Assembly (NCBI GenBank): GCA_016719855.1
Contig: JADJYH010000018.1
Location: forward strand, 1 to 22,824
Length of the DNA stretch: 22,824 nucleotides
Source of the DNA: Saprospiraceae bacterium
Lineage (GTDB): Bacteria; Bacteroidota; Bacteroidia; Chitinophagales; Saprospiraceae
Direction of reading: 5' to 3'
Positions 1 through 7,859 of the stretch are shown piece after piece (position 1 is the stretch's first letter; the number at the start of each line of letters is the position of its first letter). Below the pieces are notes generated by a model. It was given only the letters and a program-made list of their open reading frames with translations. It was not told the origin of the DNA and made no database searches. The position numbers were made by a program, and so were the translations under genes.

Positions 1-21
1 GGGTTTCAATTAATATCCAAG

Positions 22-411
22 ATGGCAAAGGTTAGATCCCAAAGTCAAGGCAAAAAGAAAAAAGTAAAAGTTGAGCCGGAAGACTTCACGCTTATATTCA
101 GGCGGCGTTCAACAATATCATTGTATCGTTGACCAACAAAAAATTGATGATTAGCTGGGGTTCGGCTGGTAAAGCTGGTTTCAGGGGTTCAAAAGAACAC
201 GCCTTATGCCGCACAGATGGCCGCTGGCGATGCTGCAAAGGTAGCATTTGAGGCTGGGTTGCGCACCGTTGAGGTCTATGTGAAAGGCCCGGGTTCAGGA
301 AGGGAGGCAGCCATCAGGGCGCTTGACCAAACTGGCGTGAAGGTTTCAGGATTTTGGACCTCACCGGTTACCCCCGGCGGCTGCAAACCACACAAGCGCA
401 GGGAGGTATAA
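22..411 (+). CDS. rpsK: 30S ribosomal protein S11 (indel-broken in this assembly)
   Basis: S11 is a platform protein of the 30S subunit that helps shape the mRNA exit region. The start is ATG at 22, reading MAKVRSQ and then a Lys-rich stretch, as in Bacteroidota S11. The centre and end are recognisable: SWGSAGKAGF, then GDAAKVAFEAGLRTVEVYVKGPGSGREAAIRAL, the S11 signature region (shown from 217 on), and the usual CKPHKRREV tail with stop at 409-411. The N-terminal third jumps frame near 85, 145 and 195. Correcting single bases restores the familiar HAYIQAAFNNIIV-like text. The reconstructed length is about 129 residues, normal for the family. It is the first gene of an rpsK-rpsD-rpoA-rplQ run; rpsM would be expected just upstream, outside the window. 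The shifts are judged to be sequencing errors, since this gene is essential. Confidence 0.95.
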
Positions 412-464
412 CCACTGCACGCATGCAATCACAAGTCTTTTTTAATCGAAAAGAAAGCTTTATA

Positions 465-1072
465 ATAGCAGGTATAATAACCGGTCCAAAACAGAGAAAG
501 CCCGCTCCTTTGGCGAGCCTATTTGGTTTTTAGCAAGGCTTTTGAAAAGAAAAATACGCACCGAGGATGCATGGCCAAACCCGCAAGCGCAAAGCAGCGT
601 TCCAACTATGCTATCCAGTTGATGGAGAAGCAAAAGCGAAGTACACTTACGGTGTATTGGAGCGCCAGTTCCTGTTTATGTTCCAAGTTGCCAGCCATAA
701 GCACGATGTCACAGGTACAGTACTACTTCAGCTGCTGGAGTCCCGCCTCGACAACACCGTATTCCGCCTTGCATCGCTCCTACCCGCCGTGCTGCGTCAG
801 CTAGTTTCCCACCGTCACGTTGTTGTGAACGGGTACTGACGGAACGTGCCGTCTTACCACCTTCGCCCAGGCGACGTTGTTGAGGTGCGTGGCCAGTCCA
901 AAGAGCTTGACCTGATTAGGGAACAAGTAGGTAAGAAAACCGACGTGAAAGAAATTTGGTTGGTTGGAATTCAATCGACAAAATGCGTGGCACGTTCCTG
1001 TCTTATCAGAACGTGAACAAATACCAAGAGAATTTGAACGAGCAATTAATCGTTGAACTTTACTCTAAATAA
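465..1072 (+). CDS. rpsD: 30S ribosomal protein S4 (indel-broken)
   Basis: S4 is a primary 16S rRNA binder that nucleates 30S assembly, and in many bacteria it autoregulates the alpha operon. The frame must be pieced together: TGPKQRKARSFGEPIFG near 480-530, SKAFEKK, MHGQTRKRK at 567, NYAIQLMEKQKAKYTYGVLERQF at 603-675, the S4 RNA-binding-domain text RQLVSHRHVVVNGY at 795-838, NVPSYHLRPGDVVEVRGQSKELD at about 845-915, and the end NLNEQLIVELYSK with stop at 1070-1072. The start is inferred at about 465, where ATAGCAGGTAT resembles the expected ATGGCAAGGTAT (MARY), so the initiating ATG itself appears miscalled. The reconstructed length of about 202 residues fits Bacteroidota S4. It lies 53 nt after rpsK. 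Confidence 0.94.
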
Positions 1073-1081
1073 GGTTTAATC

Positions 1082-1128
1082 GGTTTGGCAGGCATATACT
1101 TGGGTTGCCTGCCAAACCTGTTTTATTT
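1082..1128 (+). terminator. Terminator-like hairpin between rpsD and rpoA
   Basis: A perfect 13-bp inverted repeat, GGTTTGGCAGGCA at 1082-1094 and TGCCTGCCAAACC at 1106-1118, has an 11-nt loop and is followed by TGTTTTATTT. It begins 10 nt after the rpsD stop codon. It has the form of a Rho-independent terminator or attenuator inside an operon that is normally co-transcribed. Confidence 0.75.
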
Positions 1129-1231
1129 AGCGCATACATTTGCGCCCATCTTGTTAATTTATTCAGCAAAATGTGTTGAAAATCTGAACAGACGGCCTAT
1201 ATCCTTCATCCTTTCAAAATTTCTTCATTAT

Positions 1232-2225
1232 ATGAGCATCTTAAATTTCCAAAAGCCTGACAAAATCATGATGCAGAAAGCTAATGATTTTGAGGCATTT
1301 TTGAATTCAGGCCGTTGGAGCCTGGTTTTGCCCAAACCATCGGCAACTCACTCAGAAGAATCCCTGCTTTCCTCATTGGAAGGCTTTGCTATTTCGCGGT
1401 GCGCATCGCTGGTGTTGACCACAGGTTCGCTACCATCAAAGGCGTCGTAGAGGACGTTCTTGACATAATCCTGAACCTTAAGCAGGTTCGTCTCAAGCAA
1501 CTGATCCCAAGGTGAAGACCTTGCTTCCCGAAAATTTACCTCACCATCAGTGGCAAAAAGAGTTCCGTGCTGGTGATTTGGAGGATCACACCAATGTTTT
1601 CAGGTGATGAATCCTGACATGCTCATTTGCAAAATGGAGCCATTCGTGAACTTGGAGATGGAGTTCACGGTCACTAAAGCCGTGGGTACGTGCCTGCTGG
1701 TGAAAATTGCCTAAAGATTCACCGATTGGCGTAATTCCGCTAGATGCCATTTACACGCCAATAAAGGAACGTTGCATTACAAGATTGAAAATACCCGTGT
1801 GGGTCAGCGCACTGACTACGAGCAACTGACTGGAAGTAAAAAACCGATGGTGCCATCCACCCGGAAGATGCCCGTAAAAAAAGCTTCCCGTATCACGATT
1901 CACCACCTGATGCTCATTACTGATGAGTACATCAGCATCCCCGACGACTCTGGTCGCCGTGACGATGTGGTGGACGAGCATGTACTGCGGTACGCAAGCT
2001 GTTCAAAACCAGCCTCCGAAGACCTCGACACGTCCGTTCGTGCATACAACTGCCTCAAGGCTGCCAAGATCAACACCTTGCCCGAGTTGGTACGCTGACA
2101 CACACGGTTGCTTGAAGTTCAGGAACTTTGGCAAAAAATCGCTCGTCGAAATCGAGGAACTGCTGCAAGACAAAGGGTTGACTTTCGGCATGGACTTGTC
2201 GAAGTACAAACTTGACGAAGAATAA
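1232..2225 (+). CDS. rpoA: DNA-directed RNA polymerase subunit alpha (indel-broken)
   Basis: The alpha subunit dimerises to scaffold RNA polymerase assembly, and its C-terminal domain contacts promoter DNA and activators. The start is ATG at 1232 (MSILNFQKPDKIMM). The alpha-NTD signature is clear across two frames: PLEPGFAQTIGNSLRRIL near 1310-1365, SLEGFAIS, then IAGVDHRFATIKGVVEDVLDIILNLKQVRLK at 1405-1500. The middle includes HYKIENTRVGQRTDYEQL at 1772-1830. The alpha-CTD includes KINTLPELVR and LKFRNFGKKSLVEIEELL, ending LDEE with stop at 2223-2225. The span of 994 bp corresponds to about 330 residues, the usual size in Bacteroidota. Several single-base indels interrupt it, notably near 1310, 1370, 1515-1760 and 1985. 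It is 160 nt downstream of rpsD, a long gap for this operon that contains the hairpin at 1082. Confidence 0.97.
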
Positions 2226-2412
2226 AACGATTGCGGAATGCGGAATTCCGATTGCGGATTTCGAGACCCTTAATCATAACTGCAATGACTGTTGATTTGG
2301 TTTGATTGAATTTTGAAATGCTGGCGAGGCTTCAATCCTTTAAACGTTCAATCCTTCAATCCTTCTAAAATCCGGTGTTGCGAAGATCACAAATTCTAAA
2401 ATTAATTAAGCC
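2226..2412 (+). repeat. rpoA-rplQ spacer with short direct repeats
   Basis: This 187-nt gene-free spacer holds two short repeat runs. GATTGCGGA occurs at 2230-2238 and 2250-2258 around GGAATTCC, and TTCAATCC occurs at 2331-2338, 2348-2355 and 2356-2363. Short tandem words of this kind recur elsewhere in the window (9289, 12754). No open frame of note is present, and I recognise no promoter with confidence. Confidence 0.5.
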
Positions 2413-3016
2413 ATGAAGGACGGCAACAAGAACAAGCATCTCGGCAGGACGATGGAGCACCGTCAAGCGATGTTTGAGAACATGTCCAATTCACTGATTG
2501 AGCACAAGCGCATCAAGAAACTACCATCAAAGGCAAAAGCATTGCGCAAGTACTTCGAGCCGTTGGTCACAAGGGCAAGGGAGAATACGACACTCTCCGT
2601 AGGATTGTGTTTGGCCACTTGCAGAGCAAGGAAGCCATCAAGAACTTTTTGGCCCAATCGCGCGAAGCCGTTGGCGACCGCCCAGGTGGCTATGTGCGCA
2701 TCATCCGCACCGGCTACCGTCATGGCGACGCTGCCGACCTGGCGATGATAGAATTGGTGGACTTCAACCCAGATTACAACGGCCAAGCGAAAGCTGGTGA
2801 CACTAGCAAAGCAAGAAGCGCCGTACCCGTCGTGGTAGTGGTACTGCAAAGCTGCTACAACTGCCGCAGTTGCTGCTGCACCAGTTATTGCTGAAGTTGC
2901 GGAGGAAGACATGATTGCCGTCGGTGAAATCGCTGAAGAGGCTGCTGGAAGAAGAAAGCAACGTCACCGAAACTGCTGAAAACGAGACTGAAGCTCCTGC
3001 AAAGGACGAGGAATAA
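2413..3016 (+). CDS. rplQ: 50S ribosomal protein L17 with acidic C-terminal extension (indel-broken)
   Basis: L17 is a large-subunit protein near the polypeptide exit tunnel. The start is ATG at 2413, followed by NKNKHLGRTMEHRQAMFENM, a standard L17 opening, then SLIEHKRIKK and KAKALRKYFEPLVT. After a shift near 2575 the text continues with IVFGHLQSKEAIKNF, DRPGGYVRIIRTGYRHGDAADLAMIELVDFN at about 2675-2770. A tail rich in Ala and Glu (VAEVAEEDM, NETEAPAKDEE) follows and ends at the stop 3014-3016. The reconstructed length of about 200 residues is longer than the 115-130 of E. coli-type L17, but such Ala/Glu tails are usual in Bacteroidota. It closes the ribosomal cluster and is followed by a terminator. 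Confidence 0.95.
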
Positions 3017-3042
3017 TCAGGAATTCAACTTTCTGGTAAAAG

Positions 3043-3086
3043 CAAACGGGCGGGTTCGACACGAACCACGCCCGTTTGATTTTTAT
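3043..3086 (+). terminator. Rho-independent terminator after rplQ
   Basis: CAAACGGGCGGGTTCG at 3043-3058 pairs with CGAACCACGCCCGTTTG at 3062-3078, with one bulged A and a tight ACA loop. ATTTTTATTC follows. It starts 27 nt after the rplQ stop and marks the end of the alpha operon transcript. Confidence 0.88.
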
Positions 3087-3181
3087 TCAGGCCAAGATGT
3101 TTTTGCGCAGGTAGAGCAGGCGATGACACCTTTCAGAAAGAAGTCACCGCTTTTCGATAATATTGCACCCATTATTGAAGC

Positions 3182-3331
3182 TGTTTAGACTTTCCTCATT
3201 TGGCTAAAAAAGGCGCTTTTCCGCCCTGAAATCAGCAATTTTTTCGGCAATAGCGCTGCTATTCCCTCAAAAATTCCTGACTTCAGGACAAAAAATCACT
3301 CTTTTTTATCTCAAACAGGAAAGTCTAAACA
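3182..3331. mobile_element. 150-bp element with perfect 15-bp terminal inverted repeats (MITE-like)
   Basis: TGTTTAGACTTTCCT at 3182-3196 is the exact reverse complement of AGGAAAGTCTAAACA at 3317-3331. The 120-bp interior contains further dyads, AATAGCGCTGCTATT and CCTGACTTCAGG. No ORF of convincing quality lies inside, and no target-site duplication is visible at the edges (AAGC on the left, ACTC on the right). The form fits a non-autonomous miniature inverted-repeat element or the decayed end region of an insertion sequence. It sits between the rplQ terminator and the lipoprotein gene, ending 35 nt before the latter's start codon. Confidence 0.55.
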
Positions 3332-3366
3332 ACTCATCTCAACAAATTACAAAACAGACCAAACTT

Positions 3367-4177
3367 ATGAAAAAACAATTGTTCTTCGCCTGCTTGACCT
3401 TTTGCAGCCTTGTTGCGCTGTTCTCCTGCAATAGCGGGACGAAAACACCAGATGCCACCAATGTTGTCGTCACAACCATTAACTTCAACAAGTCGGATGG
3501 GGCAGACTGCGACAAACCGGACACGATGCGTATTGATTGCGCAACCATCAACCTTGACTACCCACCGTGGCGGAGGAAGCGAGCCTTTGAAAAAAGCGTG
3601 GCCGCCTGGGCAGAAGAAATACCTGATGGGCATTTTGGAAGGCTATGATTCTTTGGGCAACCCAATCCCTTCAAGTAGCTTGAAGCTGCAGCAGCGTCAT
3701 TTTCAAACCCGCAAGGACTTTGCGATGGATGCCGAGGGTTCTCCGGCAGGAGTTGGACAGCAGAAGCACGGACACCGTATTGCTGAACGATGGCCAACAC
3801 CTCACCTTGGAAATCGTGGGCTACACCTTTGAGGGCGGCGCACATGGAAGCCCAACGGCTGCGGTCTTAACTTTTGAAGCCAGCACCGGAAAACCACTCA
3901 CATGGGATGACCTCGTGACCGACACCACCGCTTTGAAAGTAGTTGCAGAGAAAAAATTCAAGGAGGTAAGGCAGACATTTTCAACCCAACAGATGATTCC
4001 GAGCCTTTTAAGTTTGACGATATTTTCCAATTCAAGCTCCCCGATAATTATGGACTGACGCAAGATGGCATCTACTGTCATTACCTGGCTTATGAAGTTG
4101 GGCCTTATGCCATCGGCGAATCGGCGTTTACGATTACGTTTGGGGAGCTGGGGGCGCTTTCAAAAATCAAGCAATAG
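3367..4177 (+). CDS. Lipoprotein with DUF3298/RsiV-like domain (indel-broken)
   Basis: The start ATG at 3367 opens a clear lipoprotein signal: MKKQ, a hydrophobic stretch, then LFSC with the modified Cys at residue 21. The protein is thus predicted to be membrane-anchored on the periplasmic or outer side. The middle is broken by indels near 3575, 3680 and 3735. The C-terminal half reads LTLEIVGYTFEGGAHGSPTAAVLTFEASTGKPLTWDDLV (3797-3920), then FKLPDNYGLTQDGIYCHYLAYEVGPYAIGESAFTITFGEL to the stop at 4175-4177. This order, YxFxGGAHG then TGKxLTxDDL then YEIGPYAxG, is that of the DUF3298 domain found in RsiV and PdaC-type proteins, where it can bind lysozyme or sit beside peptidoglycan enzymes. 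No catalytic partner domain is seen, so the function is unknown. The reconstructed size is about 270 residues. Confidence 0.8.
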
Positions 4178-4240
4178 TAATGGTGCATGTTGATTAATGT
4201 TGGCGTGACTCAAAGTCTAAGGTCGTCACTACACCTTTAT

Positions 4241-4708
4241 TCACTCCTGCAATATTATCTTCTTCACCAGCACCATCTGCCCCAGGTGGTAGTGCGTATG
4301 CTCGATGAGACCTTGGAGGTTGCGGTAGTAGTTGCCGTATTTGCCTTCGCAGAAAACGTCCCAGAGCTTCTCCTCCGGCAGTTGCTCAATCAACTGCGCC
4401 AAAGTCTCGGCCTCGTTCCAGGCCTTCTCCAGCATGGCGTCCCAGTCTGCTTGCGAGTGAATGGGCGGGTGCGCAAAACTGAGCTTGTCGTTCCCTTCGA
4501 GCGGGCCACCTTGCAGCACTTTTATTTGCACGCCCACGAAATAGTTCACATGGAAGAGTAGGGTAGCGATAGTGTTCAGGTCTTTCACGGGGGTGATTGC
4601 CTGCTGCCAGGTCACGTCCGAGAGGGTCGCTTTCAGGTTGACCCAAGTCCAGTTGCCGCCGAAGTGTACGTCCCGCAGGTGTTTGGCGAGGTGGGAGGTG
4701 AGTTGCAT
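4241..4708 (-). CDS. DinB-family putative metal-binding protein (DUF1572-like)
   Basis: This is an intact 155-residue frame, one of the few with no shift. The start ATG at 4708-4706 is followed by QLTSHLAKHLRDVHFGGNWTW. The DinB/YfiT-like four-helix fold is indicated by the spaced histidines typical of its metal site: H53 in LLFHVNYF, and H137 and H141 in IEHTHYHLGQ near the C-terminus, together with the family text GGNWTWVNLK and LQGLIEHTHYH. Members are small cytoplasmic proteins; some are thiol-dependent transferases, but most are uncharacterised, so no reaction is assigned. It is convergent with the lipoprotein gene (63 nt apart) and divergent from the coiled-coil gene. Confidence 0.86.
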   Translation of the reverse strand: MQLTSHLAKHLRDVHFGGNWTWVNLKATLSDVTWQQAITPVKDLNTIATLLFHVNYFVGVQIKVLQGGPLEGNDKLSFAHPPIHSQADWDAMLEKAWNEAETLAQLIEQLPEEKLWDVFCEGKYGNYYRNLQGLIEHTHYHLGQMVLVKKIILQE

Positions 4709-4788
4709 GCGATTGCTTAAAGGATGGTTGTTGATGTTTTAACAATAGGGCGAAATTAAAAACAACAAATCAAATCGCAAGTAGGATT

Positions 4789-4831
4789 GCACAACGGATG
4801 TCACGGATTTGGCGGATGAACACGGATTAAA
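4789..4831. repeat. Degenerate CACGGATT repeat cluster
   Basis: Three or four decayed copies of the CACGGATT word lie within about 40 bp: CAACGGATG, CACGGATTTG, GCGGATGA and CACGGATTAAAG. It is the same word that forms the long hairpins around the GxxExxY gene at 21800-22366. Here no nuclease gene accompanies it. It sits in the divergent promoter region between the DinB-like gene and the coiled-coil gene. Confidence 0.55.
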
Positions 4832-4861
4832 GCCGTTTTCATTCGCCCAATCGAAAAATCT

Positions 4862-4891
4862 CCCTATTCTCCAAATCCTGCCCAAAACAGC
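4862..4891. repeat. 30-bp dispersed direct repeat, copy 1
   Basis: The 30 bases beginning CCCTATTCTCCAAATCC and ending CCCAAAACAGC are identical to 6327-6356. This copy lies 25 nt upstream of the start codon at 4916. The other copy lies about 56 nt downstream of the cytochrome gene's stop codon. Confidence 0.75.
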
Positions 4892-4915
4892 ATACATTGC
4901 TAAAAATTACGCACA

Positions 4916-5275
4916 ATGAAAAAGGAGTTAAAAAAAGTCAACGACAGTTACGAGCTGTTCACCGATGCATTAAAAACAGCCCTTAAGCACCAGCGGAAGC
5001 TGGAGGAAGCGCTTGCCAACTACCAGGCTGTGGTGAAGACTGGTTGCAAAGGTTGCTGAAACCGAAATGCACTTTGATGGGTACATGGTGCAGTCGGAAG
5101 AAGGACCCCGGTTGCTGGATGCTACCAAGCAGATGCAGGAACGCAGATGTTCAACCTGCAATACCTCCAACTCCAAAGCCAGATGCAGCATGAAAACCGC
5201 AGTTATACCGCCATCAGCAATATCATGAAGACAAAGCATGACACGGTGAAGAACAGTATCTCCAACATCCGGTAG
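4916..5275 (+). CDS. Small predicted coiled-coil protein (hypothetical, two compensating indels)
   Basis: I do not recognise a family. From ATG at 4916 the protein reads MKKELKKVNDSYELFTDALK, then KHQRKLEEALANYQAVVKT. One extra base near 5040 and one missing base near 5143 break the frame. Correcting both gives VAKVAETEMHFDGYMVQSEEG, QMFNLQYLQLQSQMQHENRSYTAISNIM and a stop at 5273-5275, for 119 residues. The composition is charged and heptad-like, rich in Lys, Glu and Gln and without Pro clusters or hydrophobic membrane segments, so a cytoplasmic coiled coil is likely. The two indels restore the overall frame, which supports a real gene damaged by consensus errors. A flagellar-export-chaperone-like or phage-like role is possible but unsupported. 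Confidence 0.6.
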
Positions 5276-5544
5276 GATAGGGACATGCTTGCTGGACTTG
5301 TAAGAATTATCGTTTATTAATTTGGGAGGGTATACTTGGTACACAGGTTGCAAGAACAAAGATACTTAGATTTCGCATAATGGTACTTGTGACAACTGGG
5401 CCGAAATTGCGCCTGGAATAGTCTGAAGGTGGAGGAGGTATCCTGAAAGGAGTTTGGAGGATTCTGAAGGCGGGAAGGCGGTTTTTTTGGGGATACGGGA
5501 TTAGAAACGGCGATAACCGCGATTGGCGGGCCAGCGTGGGCACG
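5276..5544. other. Gene-free spacer, convergent
   Basis: About 270 nt lie between the coiled-coil gene (+) and the DUF2200 gene (-). No credible ORF is seen on either strand. A fragment near 5383-5400 (ACTTGTGACAACTGGG) resembles the ACTTGCGACAACTGGG word that ends the tandem duplication at 5934-6276, so it may be a remnant of that repeat family. A GGAGG/GGTGG-rich stretch at 5427-5490 holds nothing else that I can name. Confidence 0.4.
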
Positions 5545-5908
5545 CTACCCAACCCGCAAAATCCCTTCCATCAGGCGCCCCGCTTCGCCAATTCATCCAC
5601 CAACTTGTCCAGTCCGCACCTGTTGCGTCAGCGGGTTTTCGATTTCCCTACCCGGTAGCCACAGATGACGCCCGTGATGAGCCGGGCATTGGGGTTCAGC
5701 GTAGCCTGCTGAAAGAATGCCTCGAAGCTGGCTTTTTCTTGGATGAGTGCTTGCAGCTTTTCTTCATCATGGCCCGTCAGCCACTCGATGACTTGGTTCA
5801 GTTCTTCCTTCGTCCTGGCCTTTCTTCTCGTCTTTGCGAGATAGTGCGGATAGACCGAGGCAAAGGTCATTTTGCGATACGTTCGTCGTGGTTGGTGGTA
5901 TTGTTCAA
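5545..5908 (-). CDS. DUF2200 family protein (indel-broken)
   Basis: DUF2200 proteins are small cytoplasmic proteins of unknown function, about 115-120 residues. The text here matches the family along its length: KMTFASVYPHYLAK, RTKEELNQVIEWLTGHDEEKLQALI, FEAFFQQATLNPNARLITGVICGYRV, and in another frame LDKLVDELAK. The most plausible start is TTG at 5908-5906 (reading NNTTNHDERIAK), joined to MTF by restoring one A in the run near 5867. The alternative is a miscalled ATG at the same place. The 3' end shifts near 5648 and again near 5585, reaching a stop at 5547-5545. The reconstructed size of about 120 residues is normal. A longer in-frame ORF runs upstream to about 6194, but only through the repeats at 5934-6276, and that part is not coding. 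Confidence 0.85.
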
Positions 5909-5933
5909 GTTGCGTTTGGCGCAAAGTCGGGGT

Positions 5934-6276
5934 TTGGTTTGAGAAAATGATACTTCGGCTAAAGAACGGCATCAAGTCAGTAGTTCTGCCAGGGCCCGGT
6001 CGTGTTCGCGGTGACTGCTTTCGGCAAAAAGCCTGCCTGGCAAGGTTGCAAACTGCCAGAACCACTGCACACTGGGTTGGCGGGAGGAGACTTGCGACAA
6101 CGGGGGCTTGGTTTGAGGAAATGACTTCGGCTAAAAACGGCATCAAGTCAAAAGTTCTGGCAAGTTTGTAACTTGCCAGGCTCCGCTTGAACATTTAAGC
6201 AGTGACTGCTTTCGGCAAAAGCCTGCGCTGGCAAGTTGCAAACTTGCCAGAACTAAGACTTGCGACAACTGGGGGC
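5934..6276. repeat. Imperfect 170-bp tandem duplication
   Basis: Copy 1 (5934-6107, 174 nt) and copy 2 (6108-6276, 169 nt) both begin TTGGTTTGAG. They share CTTCGGCTAAA, ACGGCATCAAGTCA, GTGACTGCTTTCGGCAAAA and the closing ACTTGCGACAAC with a G run. They differ by scattered substitutions and small indels. The array fills most of the 500-nt gene-free stretch between the DUF2200 start and the cytochrome stop, and no coding potential is credible in it. It probably belongs to a dispersed intergenic repeat family of this lineage. Confidence 0.8.
6037..6250. repeat. Three 23-nt CTGGCAAG palindromes
   Basis: Near-palindromes that begin CTGGCAAG and end CTTGCCAG (or CTGCCAG) lie at 6037-6059, 6157-6179 and 6228-6250. 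Each can fold into a stem of about 10 bp with a 3-nt loop. A further small dyad, AAGCAGTGACTGCTT, lies at 6197-6211. They are REP-like and sit inside the tandem duplication. Confidence 0.7.
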
Positions 6277-6326
6277 TTTTGAACGAAAGGTATTCATGGA
6301 ATGAAAGTAAGAAGTTTTGAAACTTG

Positions 6327-6356
6327 CCCTATTCTCCAAATCCTGCCCAAAACAGC
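6327..6356. repeat. 30-bp dispersed direct repeat, copy 2
   Basis: Identical over 30 bases to 4862-4891, in the same orientation. It lies just downstream of the tandem duplication and 56 nt from the stop codon of the cytochrome gene on the other strand. Confidence 0.75.
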
Positions 6357-6411
6357 TTCATAATTATAAGCGTAGGTCTTCCCAAATTTTACAATTGCCG
6401 CAAAAATGCGA

Positions 6412-7766
6412 CTATATCTTTTTCTCCTGGCTATTTAATTGAGTCTGCTGAACAAGGTTAAAGAACTCCACTACATCTTCCAGCGTAAGCATCCTTCCGT
6501 CGTGCAAATACGGTGGTGAGTCCTTTATGCCTCTTAATGGAAAAGTTTTGATTAGGCCTTCAGGACGAATAAATTGCCCATTAATGGTTTGTGATTTATA
6601 AAACCGCTCTACCTGAAGGTCGTGCATCAGGTTGTCGGTATAAAAAGGTGGTGCATGGCAGCCTGCACAGTTGGCTTTCCCGAAGAACAGTGCTTCGCCT
6701 CTTAGCTCTGCCTCCGTGGCTTTCTTTGGGTCAAGTTTGCCGTAAATATTAAGTTTGGGTGCAGGAGGAAAATCGAGCAACTCCTGAAACTCGGCCATAA
6801 ATTGAACCTGAGTTCCCCTATCCAGCACGTTAACTCCTTTTTTGGCAGCCAATAAATGGTCGCCATCAAAGTACGCAGCACGTTGTTCAAACTCTGTGAA
6901 ATCTTCCACGGATTTAAGCGCACGCTGCGAACCAAAAAGGCGTTGAATATTTATCCCTCGAAGGGAAGGCGTTTCAATTCGGTTTCGGTTTGCCTGAGGA
7001 CGAATGTCGCCCACCAAATGAGTAGCAGCGGAAGTATGGCCATTTGCATGGCAATCAAAACAAGTAACACCAATGCTTGGCTTCTCCGTTTTGCGGTCAG
7101 CGGTTGAATTGAACTGTTGTTGAGGAAATTGCGAAACCAGAAGGCGCAACCCTTCCAATTGTTTTGGGTTTAATAGGCCATTGAATAAATCATAGTAGTT
7201 GTCAATGTTTACCATCTCCCCCTTTGAAACATCGCCCAATTCTTTGTGCGTGGTCAAGTACATAGGTGGCGGAAATTCAGGCAAAAATGTTCGGGGATAT
7301 CAAAGTCAATATCAAAGCGAAGTAGCCGGGGAGCAGTTTTATTTCAATCTGGAAATATCATTCCTCCTACCGGATGATTTGGGTGAGGTAATGGGAGATA
7401 TGGGAATATACCCTTTTCTTTGATGGCTTCCGGCGTCATGGCCGTTAGCTGGTCCCACGTACACACCCTTTAACCTGGCGGTAGGGCCTACGGGCAATGG
7501 TTTCCCCTTTGACATGGTAACTTCAGTGGTAACCCTTTTTGAAAGGTCATAGCGGGCGTTCAGTAAATCCAACTGACGTTTCATTATTTCATCCTTCTGT
7601 GCCTTATCCTTTGCAAGCACTTTTGCAAATGGTTCTTCTATTACTGGAGAATAGCTGGATTCCCTTTTCTCTTGTGACTTGTCGGAAACCTGTGCCATAA
7701 AAATGGTAACCATTAGTATAAGCAACATCACGACGATGGCAAATCTATTTTTTGAAGATGCTTCAT
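6412..7766 (-). CDS. Di-heme cytochrome c peroxidase/MauG-like protein (indel-broken)
   Basis: This is an exported c-type cytochrome of the di-heme peroxidase superfamily, whose members reduce peroxide or oxidise substrates in the periplasm using two covalently bound hemes. Two CxxCH sites are visible: CFDCH at 7062-7048 and CAGCH at 6669-6655. Family text follows the first heme site (TPSLRGINIQRLFGSQRA) and lies near the C-terminus (FPLRGIKDSPPYLHDGRMLTLEDVVEFFNLV). Upstream, a separate frame (7731 down to about 7450) encodes a hydrophobic signal/anchor and a spacer. It joins the peroxidase part through shifts near 7450, 7325 and 7290. The start chosen is ATG at 7766-7764, which gives MKHLQK before the hydrophobic core if one A is added to the run near 7750. 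The alternative is ATG at 7731. The reconstructed size of about 450 residues suits the family. Some databases call such proteins cytochrome B6, a misnomer. Confidence 0.88.
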
Positions 7767-7859
7767 GTTGTATTTGATTAAGGAAAAATTGAGTGTGATG
7801 TAAAAGTATTAATGTATTAAATTGAAATTGCCCCCCAATTTGTTATTAAATATTAATCA

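Noticed and set aside
2463..2912. 149-codon minus-strand ORF opposite rplQ
   Set aside because: It is antisense to the L17 signature text, and its composition is a shadow of the plus-strand gene.
5909..6194. N-terminal extension of the DUF2200 frame
   Set aside because: The extension is translated from the tandem duplication and its palindromes. The family starts shortly before the KMTFASVYP text.
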